Positions 49,566-59,919 of a DNA stretch of 64,000 nt are shown piece after piece. Numbering within the stretch: position 1 is the first letter of the stretch; each line of letters opens with the position of its first letter. Source of the stretch: Chitinophagaceae bacterium. GTDB lineage: Bacteria > Bacteroidota > Bacteroidia > Chitinophagales > Chitinophagaceae. The notes under the pieces are model-generated. The model worked only from the letters and a program-made list of their open reading frames with translations. It ran no database searches and was not told the origin of the DNA. The position numbers and the translations under genes are program-made. The DNA lies in NCBI GenBank assembly GCA_019638625.1, contig JAHBTK010000007.1:1-64000 (forward strand). The letters run 5' to 3'.

Positions 49566-52500
49566 ATGTCTTCAACAAAAGTTGCTACAAACGGCAGGAT
49601 TGATTTTGGAAAAATCAAGCATTTAACTGAAACTCCTGATTTGTTAGAAATTCAGATTCAGTCTTTCAAGGAATTTTTCCAACTGGAAACCACTCCCGAT
49701 AAAAGAAATATCGAGGGATTATTTAAGGTGTTTAAAGAGAACTTCCCGATTACGGATACCCGTAACATATTTGTGCTGGAGTTCCTGGACTATTTTATTG
49801 ATCCGCCCCGGTACAGCATAGACGAATGTATGGAGCGTGGGTTAACATATGCTGTTCCCTTAAAAGCCAAATTACGCCTCAGTTGTAATGACGAGGAACA
49901 TGTGGATTTCCAGACTATTGTACAGGATGTGTTCCTGGGTAATATTCCCTACATGACCCCCAGGGGTACTTTCGTGATAAACGGAGCTGAGCGTGTGGTG
50001 GTTTCCCAGTTGCACCGTTCACCCGGTGTATTCTTCGGGCAGTCACTTCACCCGAACGGTACCAGGATCTACTCTGCCAGGGTGATCCCTTTCAAGGGCG
50101 CCTGGATGGAGTTTGCTACCGATATCAACAACGTGATGTATGCTTACATCGACCGTAAGAAAAAATTCCCGGTAACTACCCTGTTGCGTTCTATTGGTTA
50201 CGAAACAGATAAGGACATCCTGGAACTGTTTGGAATGGCGGATGAGGTAAAAGGTGAGAAAAAGGCCCTGACTCCCTATATAGGTAAGAAACTGGCTGCC
50301 CGCGTATTAAGAACCTGGGTGGAAGACTTTGTGGATGAGGACACCGGGGAAGTGGTTTCTATTGAAAGGAATGAAGTAGTGCTGGAGCGTGATACCATCC
50401 TGGACGAAGAAGCGGTAGAGCTGATCGTGGATATGGATGTGAAAAGCGTGTTCATTCAGAAAGAAGAAGTGAGCGGTGATTTCGCCATTATATATAATAC
50501 ATTAAATAAAGACAGCGCCAACTCCGAACTGGAAGCGGTACAACATATTTACCGGCAGTTGCGCGGAGCGGATGCGCCCGATAACGAAACAGCCCGTGGT
50601 ATTATCGACAAATTATTTTTCTCCGACAAACGGTATGATCTGGGTGAAGTGGGACGGTATAAGATCAACCGCAAGCTGAACCTGAACCACCCGATTGAAC
50701 AAAAGACATTAACCAAACAGGATATCATAGAGATCATCAAATACCTGGTGCGTTTAACGAACGCTAAAGCGGAAATTGATGATATCGATCACCTGAGCAA
50801 CCGTCGTGTGCGGACCGTGGGTGAGCAGTTGTTCGCGCAGTTTGGTGTTGGTCTGGCCCGTATGGCGCGTACTATACGCGAAAGAATGAACGTGCGTGAC
50901 AACGAAGTATTTACCCCGGTAGACCTGATCAATGCGAGGACCCTGTCTTCCGTGATCAATTCCTTCTTCGGTACTTCTCAGTTGTCCCAGTTCCTGGATC
51001 AGACCAATCCTTTAAGTGAGATCACCCATAAGCGCCGTATCTCAGCGCTTGGACCCGGTGGTTTGAGCCGTGAGCGTGCAGGCTTTGAGGTGCGCGACGT
51101 GCACTATTCTCACTACGGTCGCCTGTGTACGATTGAAACACCGGAAGGACCGAACATCGGTTTGATCTCTACCTTGTGTGTGCACGCGAAGATCAACGAG
51201 ATGGGCTTTATTGAAACCCCTTACCGTGCGGTAAAAGAAGGGAAGGTGGATATGAATGAACTGACCTACCTGAGCGCTGAGGAAGAAGATGAGGCAAAGA
51301 TCGCCCAGGCAAATGTGCCACTGGACCAAAGCGGCAACTTTACAGAAGAGCAAATTCCTTCCCGCCAAACCGGCGATTTCCCGATACTGGAAAGAACAGA
51401 AGTGGAGTTCATGGACGTAGCGCCCAACCAGATCGTTGGTTTGAGCGCTTCGCTGATCCCGTTCCTGGAGCATGATGACGCCAACCGTGCGCTGATGGGA
51501 TCGAACATGCAACGTCAGGCGGTTCCGCTGATCCGTCCGCAGGCGCCGTTTGTAGGTACCGGACTGGAAGGAAAAGCAGCCCGTGATGCAAGAATTCAGA
51601 TTCATGCGGAAGGAAACGGAGTGGTAGAGTTTGTGGATGCCAACGAAATACATGTACGTTATAACAGGGACGAAGCACAGAAGCTCGTAAGCTTTGAAGA
51701 TGACCTGAAAGTATACAAGCTCACCAAGTTCATGAAAACAAACCAGGAAACCTGCATCAACCTGCGTCCGGCTGTTAAGAAAGGACAGGTGGTTGCCAAA
51801 GGCGACTTCCTGACAGAAGGATATGCTACCAAGGATGGTGAACTGGCATTGGGTCGTAACCTGAAAGTGGCTTTCATGCCATGGAAAGGATACAATTTCG
51901 AGGATGCTATCGTGATCAGTGAAAAAGTAGCTAAAGAAGATCTGTTTACTTCTATCCATATTTCAGAGTATGAACTGGAAGTGCGGGATACAAAACTCGG
52001 TGAAGAAGAGCTGACACCGGATATTCCGAACGTATCTGAAGAAGCTACCAAAGATCTGGACCAGAACGGTATCATCCGTATCGGCGCTCATGTAAAAGAA
52101 GGCGACATAATCATAGGTAAGATCACACCTAAAGGAGAAAGTGATCCTACTCCGGAAGAAAAGCTGCTGCGCGCCATCTTTGGTGATAAAGCAGGTGATG
52201 CGAAGGACGCTTCATTGAAAGCGCCGAGCGGAACGGAAGGCGTGGTAATTGACAAAAAGCTGTTTCAGCGTGCCAAAAAAGACAAGAACGCGAAAGTGCG
52301 TGAAAAAGCGGCTATTGATAAGCTTGAGAAAGTACACGAACAGAACGAAAAAGAACTGCTGGATGTATTGATCAGTAAGTTGCAGGTGTTGCTGAAGGAT
52401 AAAGCTTCCACAGGCGTTACCAACAACTTTGGTGAAATGCAGATCGGCAGGGGCGCTAAGTTCAATGCGAAAAATCTTGCCACCCTCGATTACCAGAACA

Positions 52501-53375
52501 TCAACCCGCTGGGCTGGACCGGTGATGAGCAGATCGACGGGCAGATCAACATCCTGCTGCACAACTATAACATCAAGTTCAACGAAGAACTGGGAAGATA
52601 TAAAAGAGAGAAGTTCAATATTTCCATAGGGGATGAATTACCTGCCGGTGTATTGAAGCTGGCTAAAGTGTACCTGGCAGTAAAACGGAAATTGAAAGTG
52701 GGAGATAAGATGGCGGGTCGCCACGGTAACAAAGGTATCGTAGCCAAAATTGTACGCGCAGAAGATATGCCGTTCCTGGAAGACGGAACACCGGTGGATA
52801 TCGTATTGAATCCATTGGGGGTACCAAGCCGTATGAACCTCGGACAGATTTATGAAACCGTGCTGGGCTGGGCGGCTGAAAAGCTGGGTCTGAAATTCGC
52901 TACCCCGATCTTTGACGGTGCTTCTACCGACGAGATCGCCGATTATATTTCCAAAGCAGGTTTACCATCCTTTGGCCATACCTACCTGTATGACGGAGAA
53001 ACCGGTGAACGCTTCGATCAGAAAGCAACTGTTGGTATCATTTATATGATCAAGCTGCACCACATGGTGGATGATAAGATGCACGCTCGTTCTATCGGAC
53101 CTTACAGCCTGATCACACAGCAGCCGCTGGGTGGTAAAGCGCAGTTCGGTGGTCAGCGTTTCGGGGAAATGGAAGTGTGGGCGTTGGAAGCATACGGTGC
53201 ATCCAACATCCTGCAGGAACTGCTGACACTTAAATCCGATGATATCATCGGTCGTGCCAAGACATATGAGTCCATTGTGAAAGGAGACAATATTCCAAGG
53301 GCAGGCTTACCGGAGTCGTTCAACGTATTGGTGCATGAGCTGAGAGGATTAGGACTGGAGCTGAAGTTTGAGTAG
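49566..53375 (+). CDS. rpoB: DNA-directed RNA polymerase beta subunit
   Basis: 1269 residues, the expected length for a Bacteroidota beta subunit. Conserved blocks include HRSPGVFFGQ, the rifampicin region SQLSQFLDQTNPLSEITHKRRISALG (the drug-contact residues appear wild type: FLDQTN, HKRRISALGPGG), GRLCTIETPEGPNIGL, KVGDKMAGRHGNKG and the C-terminal MEVWALEAYGAS. It forms the catalytic cleft with beta prime. The genes for L10 and L7/L12 that usually precede rpoB are absent; instead a divergent secreted-protein gene lies upstream and rpoB has its own promoter. Confidence 0.98.
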   Translation: MSSTKVATNGRIDFGKIKHLTETPDLLEIQIQSFKEFFQLETTPDKRNIEGLFKVFKENFPITDTRNIFVLEFLDYFIDPPRYSIDECMERGLTYAVPLKAKLRLSCNDEEHVDFQTIVQDVFLGNIPYMTPRGTFVINGAERVVVSQLHRSPGVFFGQSLHPNGTRIYSARVIPFKGAWMEFATDINNVMYAYIDRKKKFPVTTLLRSIGYETDKDILELFGMADEVKGEKKALTPYIGKKLAARVLRTWVEDFVDEDTGEVVSIERNEVVLERDTILDEEAVELIVDMDVKSVFIQKEEVSGDFAIIYNTLNKDSANSELEAVQHIYRQLRGADAPDNETARGIIDKLFFSDKRYDLGEVGRYKINRKLNLNHPIEQKTLTKQDIIEIIKYLVRLTNAKAEIDDIDHLSNRRVRTVGEQLFAQFGVGLARMARTIRERMNVRDNEVFTPVDLINARTLSSVINSFFGTSQLSQFLDQTNPLSEITHKRRISALGPGGLSRERAGFEVRDVHYSHYGRLCTIETPEGPNIGLISTLCVHAKINEMGFIETPYRAVKEGKVDMNELTYLSAEEEDEAKIAQANVPLDQSGNFTEEQIPSRQTGDFPILERTEVEFMDVAPNQIVGLSASLIPFLEHDDANRALMGSNMQRQAVPLIRPQAPFVGTGLEGKAARDARIQIHAEGNGVVEFVDANEIHVRYNRDEAQKLVSFEDDLKVYKLTKFMKTNQETCINLRPAVKKGQVVAKGDFLTEGYATKDGELALGRNLKVAFMPWKGYNFEDAIVISEKVAKEDLFTSIHISEYELEVRDTKLGEEELTPDIPNVSEEATKDLDQNGIIRIGAHVKEGDIIIGKITPKGESDPTPEEKLLRAIFGDKAGDAKDASLKAPSGTEGVVIDKKLFQRAKKDKNAKVREKAAIDKLEKVHEQNEKELLDVLISKLQVLLKDKASTGVTNNFGEMQIGRGAKFNAKNLATLDYQNINPLGWTGDEQIDGQINILLHNYNIKFNEELGRYKREKFNISIGDELPAGVLKLAKVYLAVKRKLKVGDKMAGRHGNKGIVAKIVRAEDMPFLEDGTPVDIVLNPLGVPSRMNLGQIYETVLGWAAEKLGLKFATPIFDGASTDEIADYISKAGLPSFGHTYLYDGETGERFDQKATVGIIYMIKLHHMVDDKMHARSIGPYSLITQQPLGGKAQFGGQRFGEMEVWALEAYGASNILQELLTLKSDDIIGRAKTYESIVKGDNIPRAGLPESFNVLVHELRGLGLELKFE

Positions 53376-53584
53376 CAGCCTCCCCCATCCCCTAAAGGGG
53401 AGTAAGTAAGTGGTGGCGGAAAAGCTGAGTAGCGGACAGAAAGTACAAGAGTGCGACGCAAGGAACGTTGATGGAAGCTGTCAAAGCTGATAAACAAAAA
53501 AATAATTTCATAATTGTCCCGTAAGCATTCGGGAGGGGTCTGGAAGCAATTTCAAATCTCAAATTATAAATCTTAAATAAGATT
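53376..53584 (+). other. Long rpoB-rpoC spacer with repeat-like sequence
   Basis: 209 nt separate the two subunit genes. The first part has a hairpin-prone CCTCCCCC-ATCCCC-TAAAGGGG stretch, the next part GTACAAGAGTGCGACGCAAG and surrounding sequence that I associate with dispersed intergenic repeats of this family (from memory, unverified), and the last 50 nt are A/T rich. No start codon or promoter match is convincing, so rpoC is presumably expressed from the rpoB transcript. Confidence 0.4.
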
Positions 53585-56500
53585 ATGGCTATCAAAAAAG
53601 ACAATCGCCCGAAATCAAATTTTTCCAGGATTACGATAAGCCTGGCATCTCCGGATGCTATACTGGAAAGGTCTTATGGTGAAGTGTTAAAGCCGGAGAC
53701 CATTAACTACCGTACCTACAAACCGGAAAGAGACGGTTTGTTTTGTGAGCGGATATTCGGACCGGTAAAGGATTACGAGTGCGCCTGCGGTAAATACAAG
53801 CGTATTCGCTATAAAGGAATTGTGTGCGACCGTTGCGGTGTGGAAGTTACAGAGAAGAAAGTACGTCGTGAGCGCATGGGACATATAAAGCTGGTAGTAC
53901 CGGTAGTGCATATCTGGTATTTCAAAAGCTTACCTAATAAGATCGGTTACCTGCTGGGGATCAGCTCCAAGAAAATGGAGAGCATTGTTTACTACGAACG
54001 TTACGTGGTAATTCAGGCAGGCGTACGGGAAGACCGTAACCTGAAGCTGGGTGACCTGATCACGGAAGAAGAGTATCTAGAGATCCTGGAAAATCTTCCG
54101 AAGGATAACCAATACCTGCCGGATGATGATCCGCAGAAATTTATCGCCAAAATGGGGGCGGAAGCCATCCAGGCAATGCTGGCCCGGGTAGACCTGGACC
54201 AACTGAGCTACGACCTGCGTAACGCGGCCGCTACCGAAACTTCACAGCAACGTAAAGCGGATGCTCTGAAGCGTTTGAGCGTGGTGGAGTCTTTCCGCGA
54301 TGCCAATCACAGGATTGAGAACCGTCCGGAATGGATGGTAATGCAATATATACCGGTGATACCACCGGAGCTTCGTCCGCTGGTGCCTTTGGATGGCGGT
54401 CGTTTCGCATCTTCTGACCTAAACGATTTATATCGCCGTGTGATCATCCGTAACAACCGTTTGAAAAGGTTGCTGGAGATCAAAGCGCCGGAGGTGATCC
54501 TGCGTAATGAAAAGCGTATGCTGCAGGAAGCTATTGACTCCCTGTTTGATAACTCCCGCAAATCGAACGCGGTAAAAGCGGAAGGCGGACGTGCGCTGAA
54601 ATCTTTGAGCGATGTGCTGAAAGGTAAGCAGGGACGTTTCCGTCAGAACCTGTTGGGTAAACGTGTGGACTATTCCGGTCGTTCCGTGATTGTAGTAGGT
54701 CCTGAGTTGAAATTGCATGAGTGCGGATTACCGAAAGATATGGCGGCTGAATTGTTCAAGCCGTTTATTATCCGCAAACTGATTGAAAGAGGTATTGTAA
54801 AAACAGTGAAGAGTGCCCGCAAACTGGTAGATCGCAAAGAATCTGTGGTTTGGGATATTCTTGAAAACATATTGAAAGGGCACCCGGTAATGTTGAACCG
54901 CGCCCCGACGCTGCACCGTCTGTCTATCCAGGCATTCCAGCCCAGGCTGGTAGAAGGTAAAGCGATACAATTGCACCCGCTGGTATGTTCTGCGTTCAAC
55001 GCCGACTTTGACGGTGACCAGATGGCGGTACACGTACCGCTGAGCAGCGCGGCTATTCTGGAGGCGCAATTGTTGATGTTGTCTTCCCACAACATTTTGA
55101 ACCCGCAGAATGGTACGCCTATCACCCTCCCTTCCCAGGACATGGTATTGGGCCTGTACTATATTTCCAAGGGTAAAAAATCTACCGAAACAGAAAAAGT
55201 AAAAGGAGAAGGCAAGGCATTTTATAATGCGGAAGAAGTGATCATAGCTTACAACGAAGGCAAAGTGGATTTACACGCGCCTGTAAAGGTGAAAGCCAAC
55301 GTTCGTAAGAATGATGGTACCCTTGAAAACAAGCTGATTGAAACCACCGTAGGTCGTGTTATATTCAACCAGTATGTACCGGAAGAAGTAGGTTTTGTAA
55401 ATGCATTGCTTACTAAAAAGTCACTTCGCGAAATCATTGGTGATATCATCAAGATCACCAATGTTCCTAAAACAGCGAAGTTCCTGGACGATATCAAGCA
55501 ACTGGGTTTCAGAACGGCCTTCAGGGGGGGATTGTCATTCAATATCAATGACCTGGTAATTCCCGAGATCAAACAGGAACTGGTGGATTCCGCGGCAGAC
55601 GAAGTGAAAGAAGTGTGGGAAAACTACAACATGGGATTGATCACCAACAACGAACGCTATAACCAGATCATCGACATCTGGAGCCGTGTGGATACCCGTG
55701 TTACGGAAACGCTTATACGTGAAATGGCCACTGACAAGCAGGGTTTCAATTCCGTGTACATGATGCTGGATTCCGGGGCCCGTGGTAGCAAGCAGCAGGT
55801 AAAACAGTTGGCGGGTATCAGGGGACTGATGGCCAAGCCGAGAAAAAGCGGTTCTACCGGATCTGAAATTATCGAAAATCCGATTCTTTCCAACTTTAAG
55901 GATGGATTGAATGTATTGGAATACTTTATATCCACACACGGTGCCCGTAAAGGTTTGGCGGATACGGCCTTAAAAACGGCCGATGCCGGTTACCTTACCC
56001 GTCGTCTGGTAGATGTGGCGCAGGATGTGGTGATCAATGAAGAAGATTGCGGAACCCTGCGTGGTATCGCCATCAGTGCTTTGAAGGATAATGAGGATGT
56101 TGTTGAGCCGTTGTATGACAGGATACTGGGACGTACATCTCTTCATGATGTGTACGACCCGCAAACAGATGAATTGCTGGTAGGAGCAGGTGGACATATT
56201 ACAGAAGATATCGCGAAAAGAATAGAGGACGCAGGCATAGAGACTGTTGAAATTCGTTCTGTACTGACCTGCGAAAGCAAAAGAGGGGTTTGTGTGAGGT
56301 GTTACGGATTGAACCTGGCAACAGGATATATAGCCCAGCGCGGAGACGCTGTAGGAATTATCGCCGCACAATCCATCGGTGAGCCCGGAACACAGTTGAC
56401 ACTCCGTACATTCCACGTGGGTGGTGTGGCCGGATCGGCAACAGTAGATTCTCAGTTGGTGGCAAAGTTTGACGGCACTGTGCAGTTTGATGGATTGCGT

Positions 56501-57877
56501 TCCGTAACGGCGGAAAACAACGCCGGTGACAAGAATCAGATCGTGATCGGTCGTACCGGTGAACTGCGGATCATTGATGTGAAAAACGACAGGTTGCTTA
56601 TTACCAATAATATTCCTTATGGCGCTACTTTGCTGGTTAAAGACGGGCAAACCGTAGCCAAAGGGGATGTGATCTGCACATGGGATCCGTATAACAATGT
56701 AGTTGTTTCGGAGCAGGCAGGTGCTATTAAATTCGAGAGTGTAATTGAAGGTGTCACCTACCGTGAAGAGGCTGACGAACAAACCGGTCACCGCGAAAAA
56801 GTGGTAATTGAAACCAAGGATAAAACCAAGATACCGATGTTGCAGGTGGAAGGAAAGGATATAAAATCCTATAACCTTCCGGTGGGCTCACATATTGTGG
56901 TAGATGAAGGTGATGAAGTAAGGGCAGGGCAGGTGCTGGTGAAAATACCAAGAGTGTTAGGCAAACTTCGCGACATTACGGGAGGTCTGCCGCGTGTAAC
57001 TGAGTTGTTTGAGGCACGTAACCCGGGTAACCCTGCTATCGTTTCTGAAATTGACGGGGTGGTAACTTTTGGTTCTGTGAAGCGTGGTAACCGCGAGATC
57101 ATTATCGAAGCGAAAGATGGCGTTGTTAAGAAATACCTGGTACCGCTTACCCGCCAGATCCTGGTACAGGATGGCGACTTTGTAAGAGCCGGCACTTCAT
57201 TGTCTGACGGACAAACAGCACCTGCCGATATCCTTAATATCAAAGGTCCTTACGCGGTGCAGGAATATGTGGTGAATGAGATACAGGAAGTGTACCGTTT
57301 ACAGGGTGTGCGTATCAACGACAAGCACATTGAAGTGATCGTTAGACAAATGATGAAGAAAGTAGAAATACTGGAACCGGGTGATACCAAGTTCCTGGAA
57401 GAAGATCTGGAGGACAGGGTAGACTTTATTGAAGAGAACGACTGGATATTTGATAAAAAAGTGATCACCGATCCGGGAGAATCTGCCAAACTTCGCGCAG
57501 GCCAGATCGTTAGCCTGAGAGAAGTACGGGAAGAGAATTCTGTGCTGAGACGTGCTGACAAGAAACTGGCTGAGTTCCGCGATGCCAACCCGGCAACCTC
57601 CAAACCGGTTTTACTGGGGATTACAAAAGCGTCTCTGGGAACCCGTAGCTGGATATCGGCGGCATCCTTCCAGGAAACTACAAAAGTACTCAGTTCTGCT
57701 GCTATACAGGGTAAATCAGATGATATGCTCGGCTTGAAAGAAAACGTGATCACCGGGCATCCGATACCGGCCGGTACGGGATTACGCGAGTTTGAAAATA
57801 TGGTGGTAGGCAGCAAGGAAGAATACGAATTGCTCCAGACCACCCGTGAGGCAATGAGCTTTGATGACGAGGAATAG
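53585..57877 (+). CDS. rpoC: DNA-directed RNA polymerase beta prime subunit
   Basis: 1430 residues. The N-terminal zinc ribbon (CACGKYKRI then CDRCGVEVTE), the catalytic NADFDGDQMAVH loop binding Mg2+, the bridge-helix and trigger-loop region (ARGSKQQVKQLAGIRGLMAKP, shown here across the conserved segment, and later IAAQSIGEPGTQLTLRTFH), the second zinc site (CESKRGVCVRCYG) and the C-terminal SFQETTKVLSSAAI are all present. It assembles with beta, two alpha and omega. It is followed by a strong terminator, marking the end of the rpoBC unit. Confidence 0.98.
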   Translation: MAIKKDNRPKSNFSRITISLASPDAILERSYGEVLKPETINYRTYKPERDGLFCERIFGPVKDYECACGKYKRIRYKGIVCDRCGVEVTEKKVRRERMGHIKLVVPVVHIWYFKSLPNKIGYLLGISSKKMESIVYYERYVVIQAGVREDRNLKLGDLITEEEYLEILENLPKDNQYLPDDDPQKFIAKMGAEAIQAMLARVDLDQLSYDLRNAAATETSQQRKADALKRLSVVESFRDANHRIENRPEWMVMQYIPVIPPELRPLVPLDGGRFASSDLNDLYRRVIIRNNRLKRLLEIKAPEVILRNEKRMLQEAIDSLFDNSRKSNAVKAEGGRALKSLSDVLKGKQGRFRQNLLGKRVDYSGRSVIVVGPELKLHECGLPKDMAAELFKPFIIRKLIERGIVKTVKSARKLVDRKESVVWDILENILKGHPVMLNRAPTLHRLSIQAFQPRLVEGKAIQLHPLVCSAFNADFDGDQMAVHVPLSSAAILEAQLLMLSSHNILNPQNGTPITLPSQDMVLGLYYISKGKKSTETEKVKGEGKAFYNAEEVIIAYNEGKVDLHAPVKVKANVRKNDGTLENKLIETTVGRVIFNQYVPEEVGFVNALLTKKSLREIIGDIIKITNVPKTAKFLDDIKQLGFRTAFRGGLSFNINDLVIPEIKQELVDSAADEVKEVWENYNMGLITNNERYNQIIDIWSRVDTRVTETLIREMATDKQGFNSVYMMLDSGARGSKQQVKQLAGIRGLMAKPRKSGSTGSEIIENPILSNFKDGLNVLEYFISTHGARKGLADTALKTADAGYLTRRLVDVAQDVVINEEDCGTLRGIAISALKDNEDVVEPLYDRILGRTSLHDVYDPQTDELLVGAGGHITEDIAKRIEDAGIETVEIRSVLTCESKRGVCVRCYGLNLATGYIAQRGDAVGIIAAQSIGEPGTQLTLRTFHVGGVAGSATVDSQLVAKFDGTVQFDGLRSVTAENNAGDKNQIVIGRTGELRIIDVKNDRLLITNNIPYGATLLVKDGQTVAKGDVICTWDPYNNVVVSEQAGAIKFESVIEGVTYREEADEQTGHREKVVIETKDKTKIPMLQVEGKDIKSYNLPVGSHIVVDEGDEVRAGQVLVKIPRVLGKLRDITGGLPRVTELFEARNPGNPAIVSEIDGVVTFGSVKRGNREIIIEAKDGVVKKYLVPLTRQILVQDGDFVRAGTSLSDGQTAPADILNIKGPYAVQEYVVNEIQEVYRLQGVRINDKHIEVIVRQMMKKVEILEPGDTKFLEEDLEDRVDFIEENDWIFDKKVITDPGESAKLRAGQIVSLREVREENSVLRRADKKLAEFRDANPATSKPVLLGITKASLGTRSWISAASFQETTKVLSSAAIQGKSDDMLGLKENVITGHPIPAGTGLREFENMVVGSKEEYELLQTTREAMSFDDEE

Positions 57878-57892
57878 TATATAAAAAGATAT

Positions 57893-57929
57893 AAAGGAGT
57901 AGCATGTAACCACATCTACTCCTTTTTTA
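57893..57929 (+). terminator. Terminator of rpoBC
   Basis: AAAGGAGTAG / CTACTCCTTT stem with an additional inner ATGT/ACAT pairing, followed by TTTTTTAT. It starts 16 nt after the rpoC stop codon. Confidence 0.93.
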
Positions 57930-58022
57930 TTTGTAATTGTTTACTTGTTAAAACGGCCTGTTAACTGAAATATAAAATCGTAACAGGGTCTGTATATTTC
58001 AATAATTTGCAAAAAAAAGAGC

Positions 58023-58637
58023 ATGAAGTATTTGTCTCTGGTGCTTAGTGTGGTAGCGTTGATACTTTCCGGGATATTGTTATATCAGCAAAAATCCAGT
58101 AAAGAAATTGTAAAAGGTATCAGCAATAAGCTGGAAACCAATGATAGCGTTGAAGTAAAACCCATCAGGATCGCTTATGTTGATCTGGACTCCATGGATG
58201 CCCGCTTTGAATATTATAAAGTGAAAATGGAAGCCTTTGAAAAAAAGAAGGAAGGGCTGGACAGGCAGTTGAATAACTCTTACCAAAACCTTGACAATAA
58301 GAGAATAGAATTCCTCAGAAAAGGGAATGCCATTACCCAGGCGGAGGCAGATGCTTTCAAAAGAGAATACGACCAGCAATTACAGTACCTCGAAAACCAA
58401 AGGCGGAAAACAGAACAGGATGTGCAGCAGGAGGCAATGGTAATGCGGGATGATATATTCAGTAAGATAAATGAATACCTGGAGGAATACAGCCGGGTAA
58501 AAGGGTACACCTATATTTTTTCCTACTCCCGGAACGCTAATGTGTTTTTGTACCAGGATGAAGCGAATAATATTACCGACGAAGTCATCAACGGGTTGAA
58601 CGACCGCTTCCCGAAACCGGCGGAAAAGAAAAAGTAA
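58023..58637 (+). CDS. OmpH/Skp-like periplasmic chaperone family protein
   Basis: 204 residues. An uncleaved or signal-anchor helix (YLSLVLSVVALILSGILLY) is followed by the OmpH start strand (IRIAYVDLDSMDARFEYYK), a long basic/acidic coiled coil (about 70-145, the tentacle of Skp) and a closing strand region YTYIFSYSRNANVFLYQDEAN with a helix (ITDEVINGLNDRF). Skp-family proteins hold unfolded outer-membrane proteins in the periplasm. The N-terminal membrane anchor and the acidic linker are commoner in Bacteroidota members. It precedes the GNAT gene by 49 nt. Confidence 0.85.
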   Translation: MKYLSLVLSVVALILSGILLYQQKSSKEIVKGISNKLETNDSVEVKPIRIAYVDLDSMDARFEYYKVKMEAFEKKKEGLDRQLNNSYQNLDNKRIEFLRKGNAITQAEADAFKREYDQQLQYLENQRRKTEQDVQQEAMVMRDDIFSKINEYLEEYSRVKGYTYIFSYSRNANVFLYQDEANNITDEVINGLNDRFPKPAEKKK

Positions 58638-58686
58638 TTGGGGAAAACAGGGGTCAGCATCCTTTTTACCCAGGCTTATATGCTAT

Positions 58687-59139
58687 ATGATCCATATCAT
58701 CCGAACCGACTCCGGCAATACTGATTTTGCTGTACTGGTAAAACAACTGGACGCTGATTTGGCTCAACGAGATGGCAAAGATCACAGCTTTTATGCACAG
58801 TTCAATACGATTGATACCATCAGACATGTTGTGGTGGCCTACAACGGTCAGAGACCTGTAGGTTGCGGAGCTATTAAGGCATTAGACGCCGATACGATGG
58901 AAGTAAAGCGCATGTTCACCCTACCGGCATACAGGGGTACAGGCATTGCCACAAAAATTTTGCAGGCGCTGGAGAAATGGTCTGCCGAACTGGGCTATAC
59001 AACCTGCATACTGGAAACAGGCAAACGACAACCGGAAGCCATTGCCCTGTACCTGAAAAACGGGTACAGGATCATCCCCAATTACGGACAGTATGCAGGC
59101 GTGGAAAACAGTGTCTGTTTTGAAAAAAGATTGAAATGA
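58687..59139 (+). CDS. GNAT-family N-acetyltransferase
   Basis: 150 residues with a single GNAT fold: MFTLPAYRGTGIATKILQALEKW contains the acetyl-CoA pyrophosphate loop (RGTGIA), and LYLKNGYRIIPNYGQY is the C-terminal strand pair. The GCGAIKALDADTMEVKRM segment is the usual strand-4 region. Acceptor cannot be predicted; it could be an amino acid, a peptide N-terminus or a small amine. No neighbours suggest a pathway. Confidence 0.9.
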   Translation: MIHIIRTDSGNTDFAVLVKQLDADLAQRDGKDHSFYAQFNTIDTIRHVVVAYNGQRPVGCGAIKALDADTMEVKRMFTLPAYRGTGIATKILQALEKWSAELGYTTCILETGKRQPEAIALYLKNGYRIIPNYGQYAGVENSVCFEKRLK

Positions 59140-59335
59140 AACTGATGTCAGCTTCGATGGAAGCAATAGTATTTTTAATAGTACTGAAGTGAAGCCGGCT
59201 AATACAGCTCCCTACTTATTGTTTATTCGGAATGATGGCAAAAAAAGAATGACGGCCACTAATAATGGAGACTTCACACAGAGGGTGCACAGATAATTTA
59301 TGCGGTTCCCGGCTTTACACCAGCATAAATATCCG

Positions 59336-59893
59336 CTATGGAAATATGCTCGTTAATGGGTTGATATAAAGCACTTCTTCCGGGGAATCATACTCCTCTA
59401 ACTCCCAGCGATGGGCTTCATTCAGGCGGAATATTTCAATATGCAGGCTTTCGGAATCCACCAGTATGTATTCTTTCAGCGTGGGGATATCGCGGTACAG
59501 CTTGAACTTTTCGCCACGGTCGTAGTTTTTCGTAGAGGGAGAAAGTACCTCAATGATCACTGCCGGGTTCAGCACATTCCAGTTGTCATTATTGAGCGTC
59601 TTCGTTTCGCCGCAGACAATGGAAATATCCGGGTAAGTGAAAAGCGTATTGGCTTCAATATGTATGCGCTGGTCGCTGCCGTAGGGCTTGCATTGTTTAC
59701 CCTTTAGTTTGTTCCCTAATTCAATAAGCAGGTTTACAGAAATTGTATTATGCGGCAGTTTGGCGCCGGACATGGCAAAGATCTCACCCCTGTAATACTC
59801 ACTTTTTTCAGTAGCGGCTTCTTCCATTGAAAGATATTCTTCAATGGTGAATTTTTGTTTGCCATAGGCTATGGCCGGCTCCCTCGTTTCCAT
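59336..59893 (-). CDS. Uma2-family (DUF820) PD-(D/E)XK nuclease-fold protein
   Basis: 185 residues from the ATG at 59893; a TTG at 59908 adds five residues and is less likely. Uma2 blocks are present: FTIEEYLSMEEAATEKSEYYRGEIFAMSG, then HNTISVNLLIELGNKLKG, the acidic SDQRIHI-to-TYPDISIVCGE, the core NPAVIIEVLSPSTKNYDRGEKFKLYRDIPTLKEYILVD-type (Asp, Glu and Lys of the nuclease fold spread across YPD and VIIEVLSPSTKNYDRGEKF). Members expand strongly in some Bacteroidota and cyanobacteria; biological role is unknown. It is the last gene before a REP-like element. Confidence 0.9.
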   Translation of the reverse strand: METREPAIAYGKQKFTIEEYLSMEEAATEKSEYYRGEIFAMSGAKLPHNTISVNLLIELGNKLKGKQCKPYGSDQRIHIEANTLFTYPDISIVCGETKTLNNDNWNVLNPAVIIEVLSPSTKNYDRGEKFKLYRDIPTLKEYILVDSESLHIEIFRLNEAHRWELEEYDSPEEVLYINPLTSIFP

Positions 59894-59919
59894 ACTATAA
59901 AAATACAATTATTCCCTCA

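Noticed and set aside
51042..51959. A 305-codon minus-strand frame inside rpoB
   Set aside because: It is a shadow of the highly conserved rpoB coding strand; no recognisable domain.
55970..56791. A 273-codon minus-strand frame inside rpoC
   Set aside because: Antisense to the conserved rpoC core, no independent support.
59336..59893. Uma2 protein as part of a defence or toxin system
   Set aside because: No immunity, restriction or toxin partner is adjacent; Uma2 genes are commonly scattered singly in Bacteroidota.
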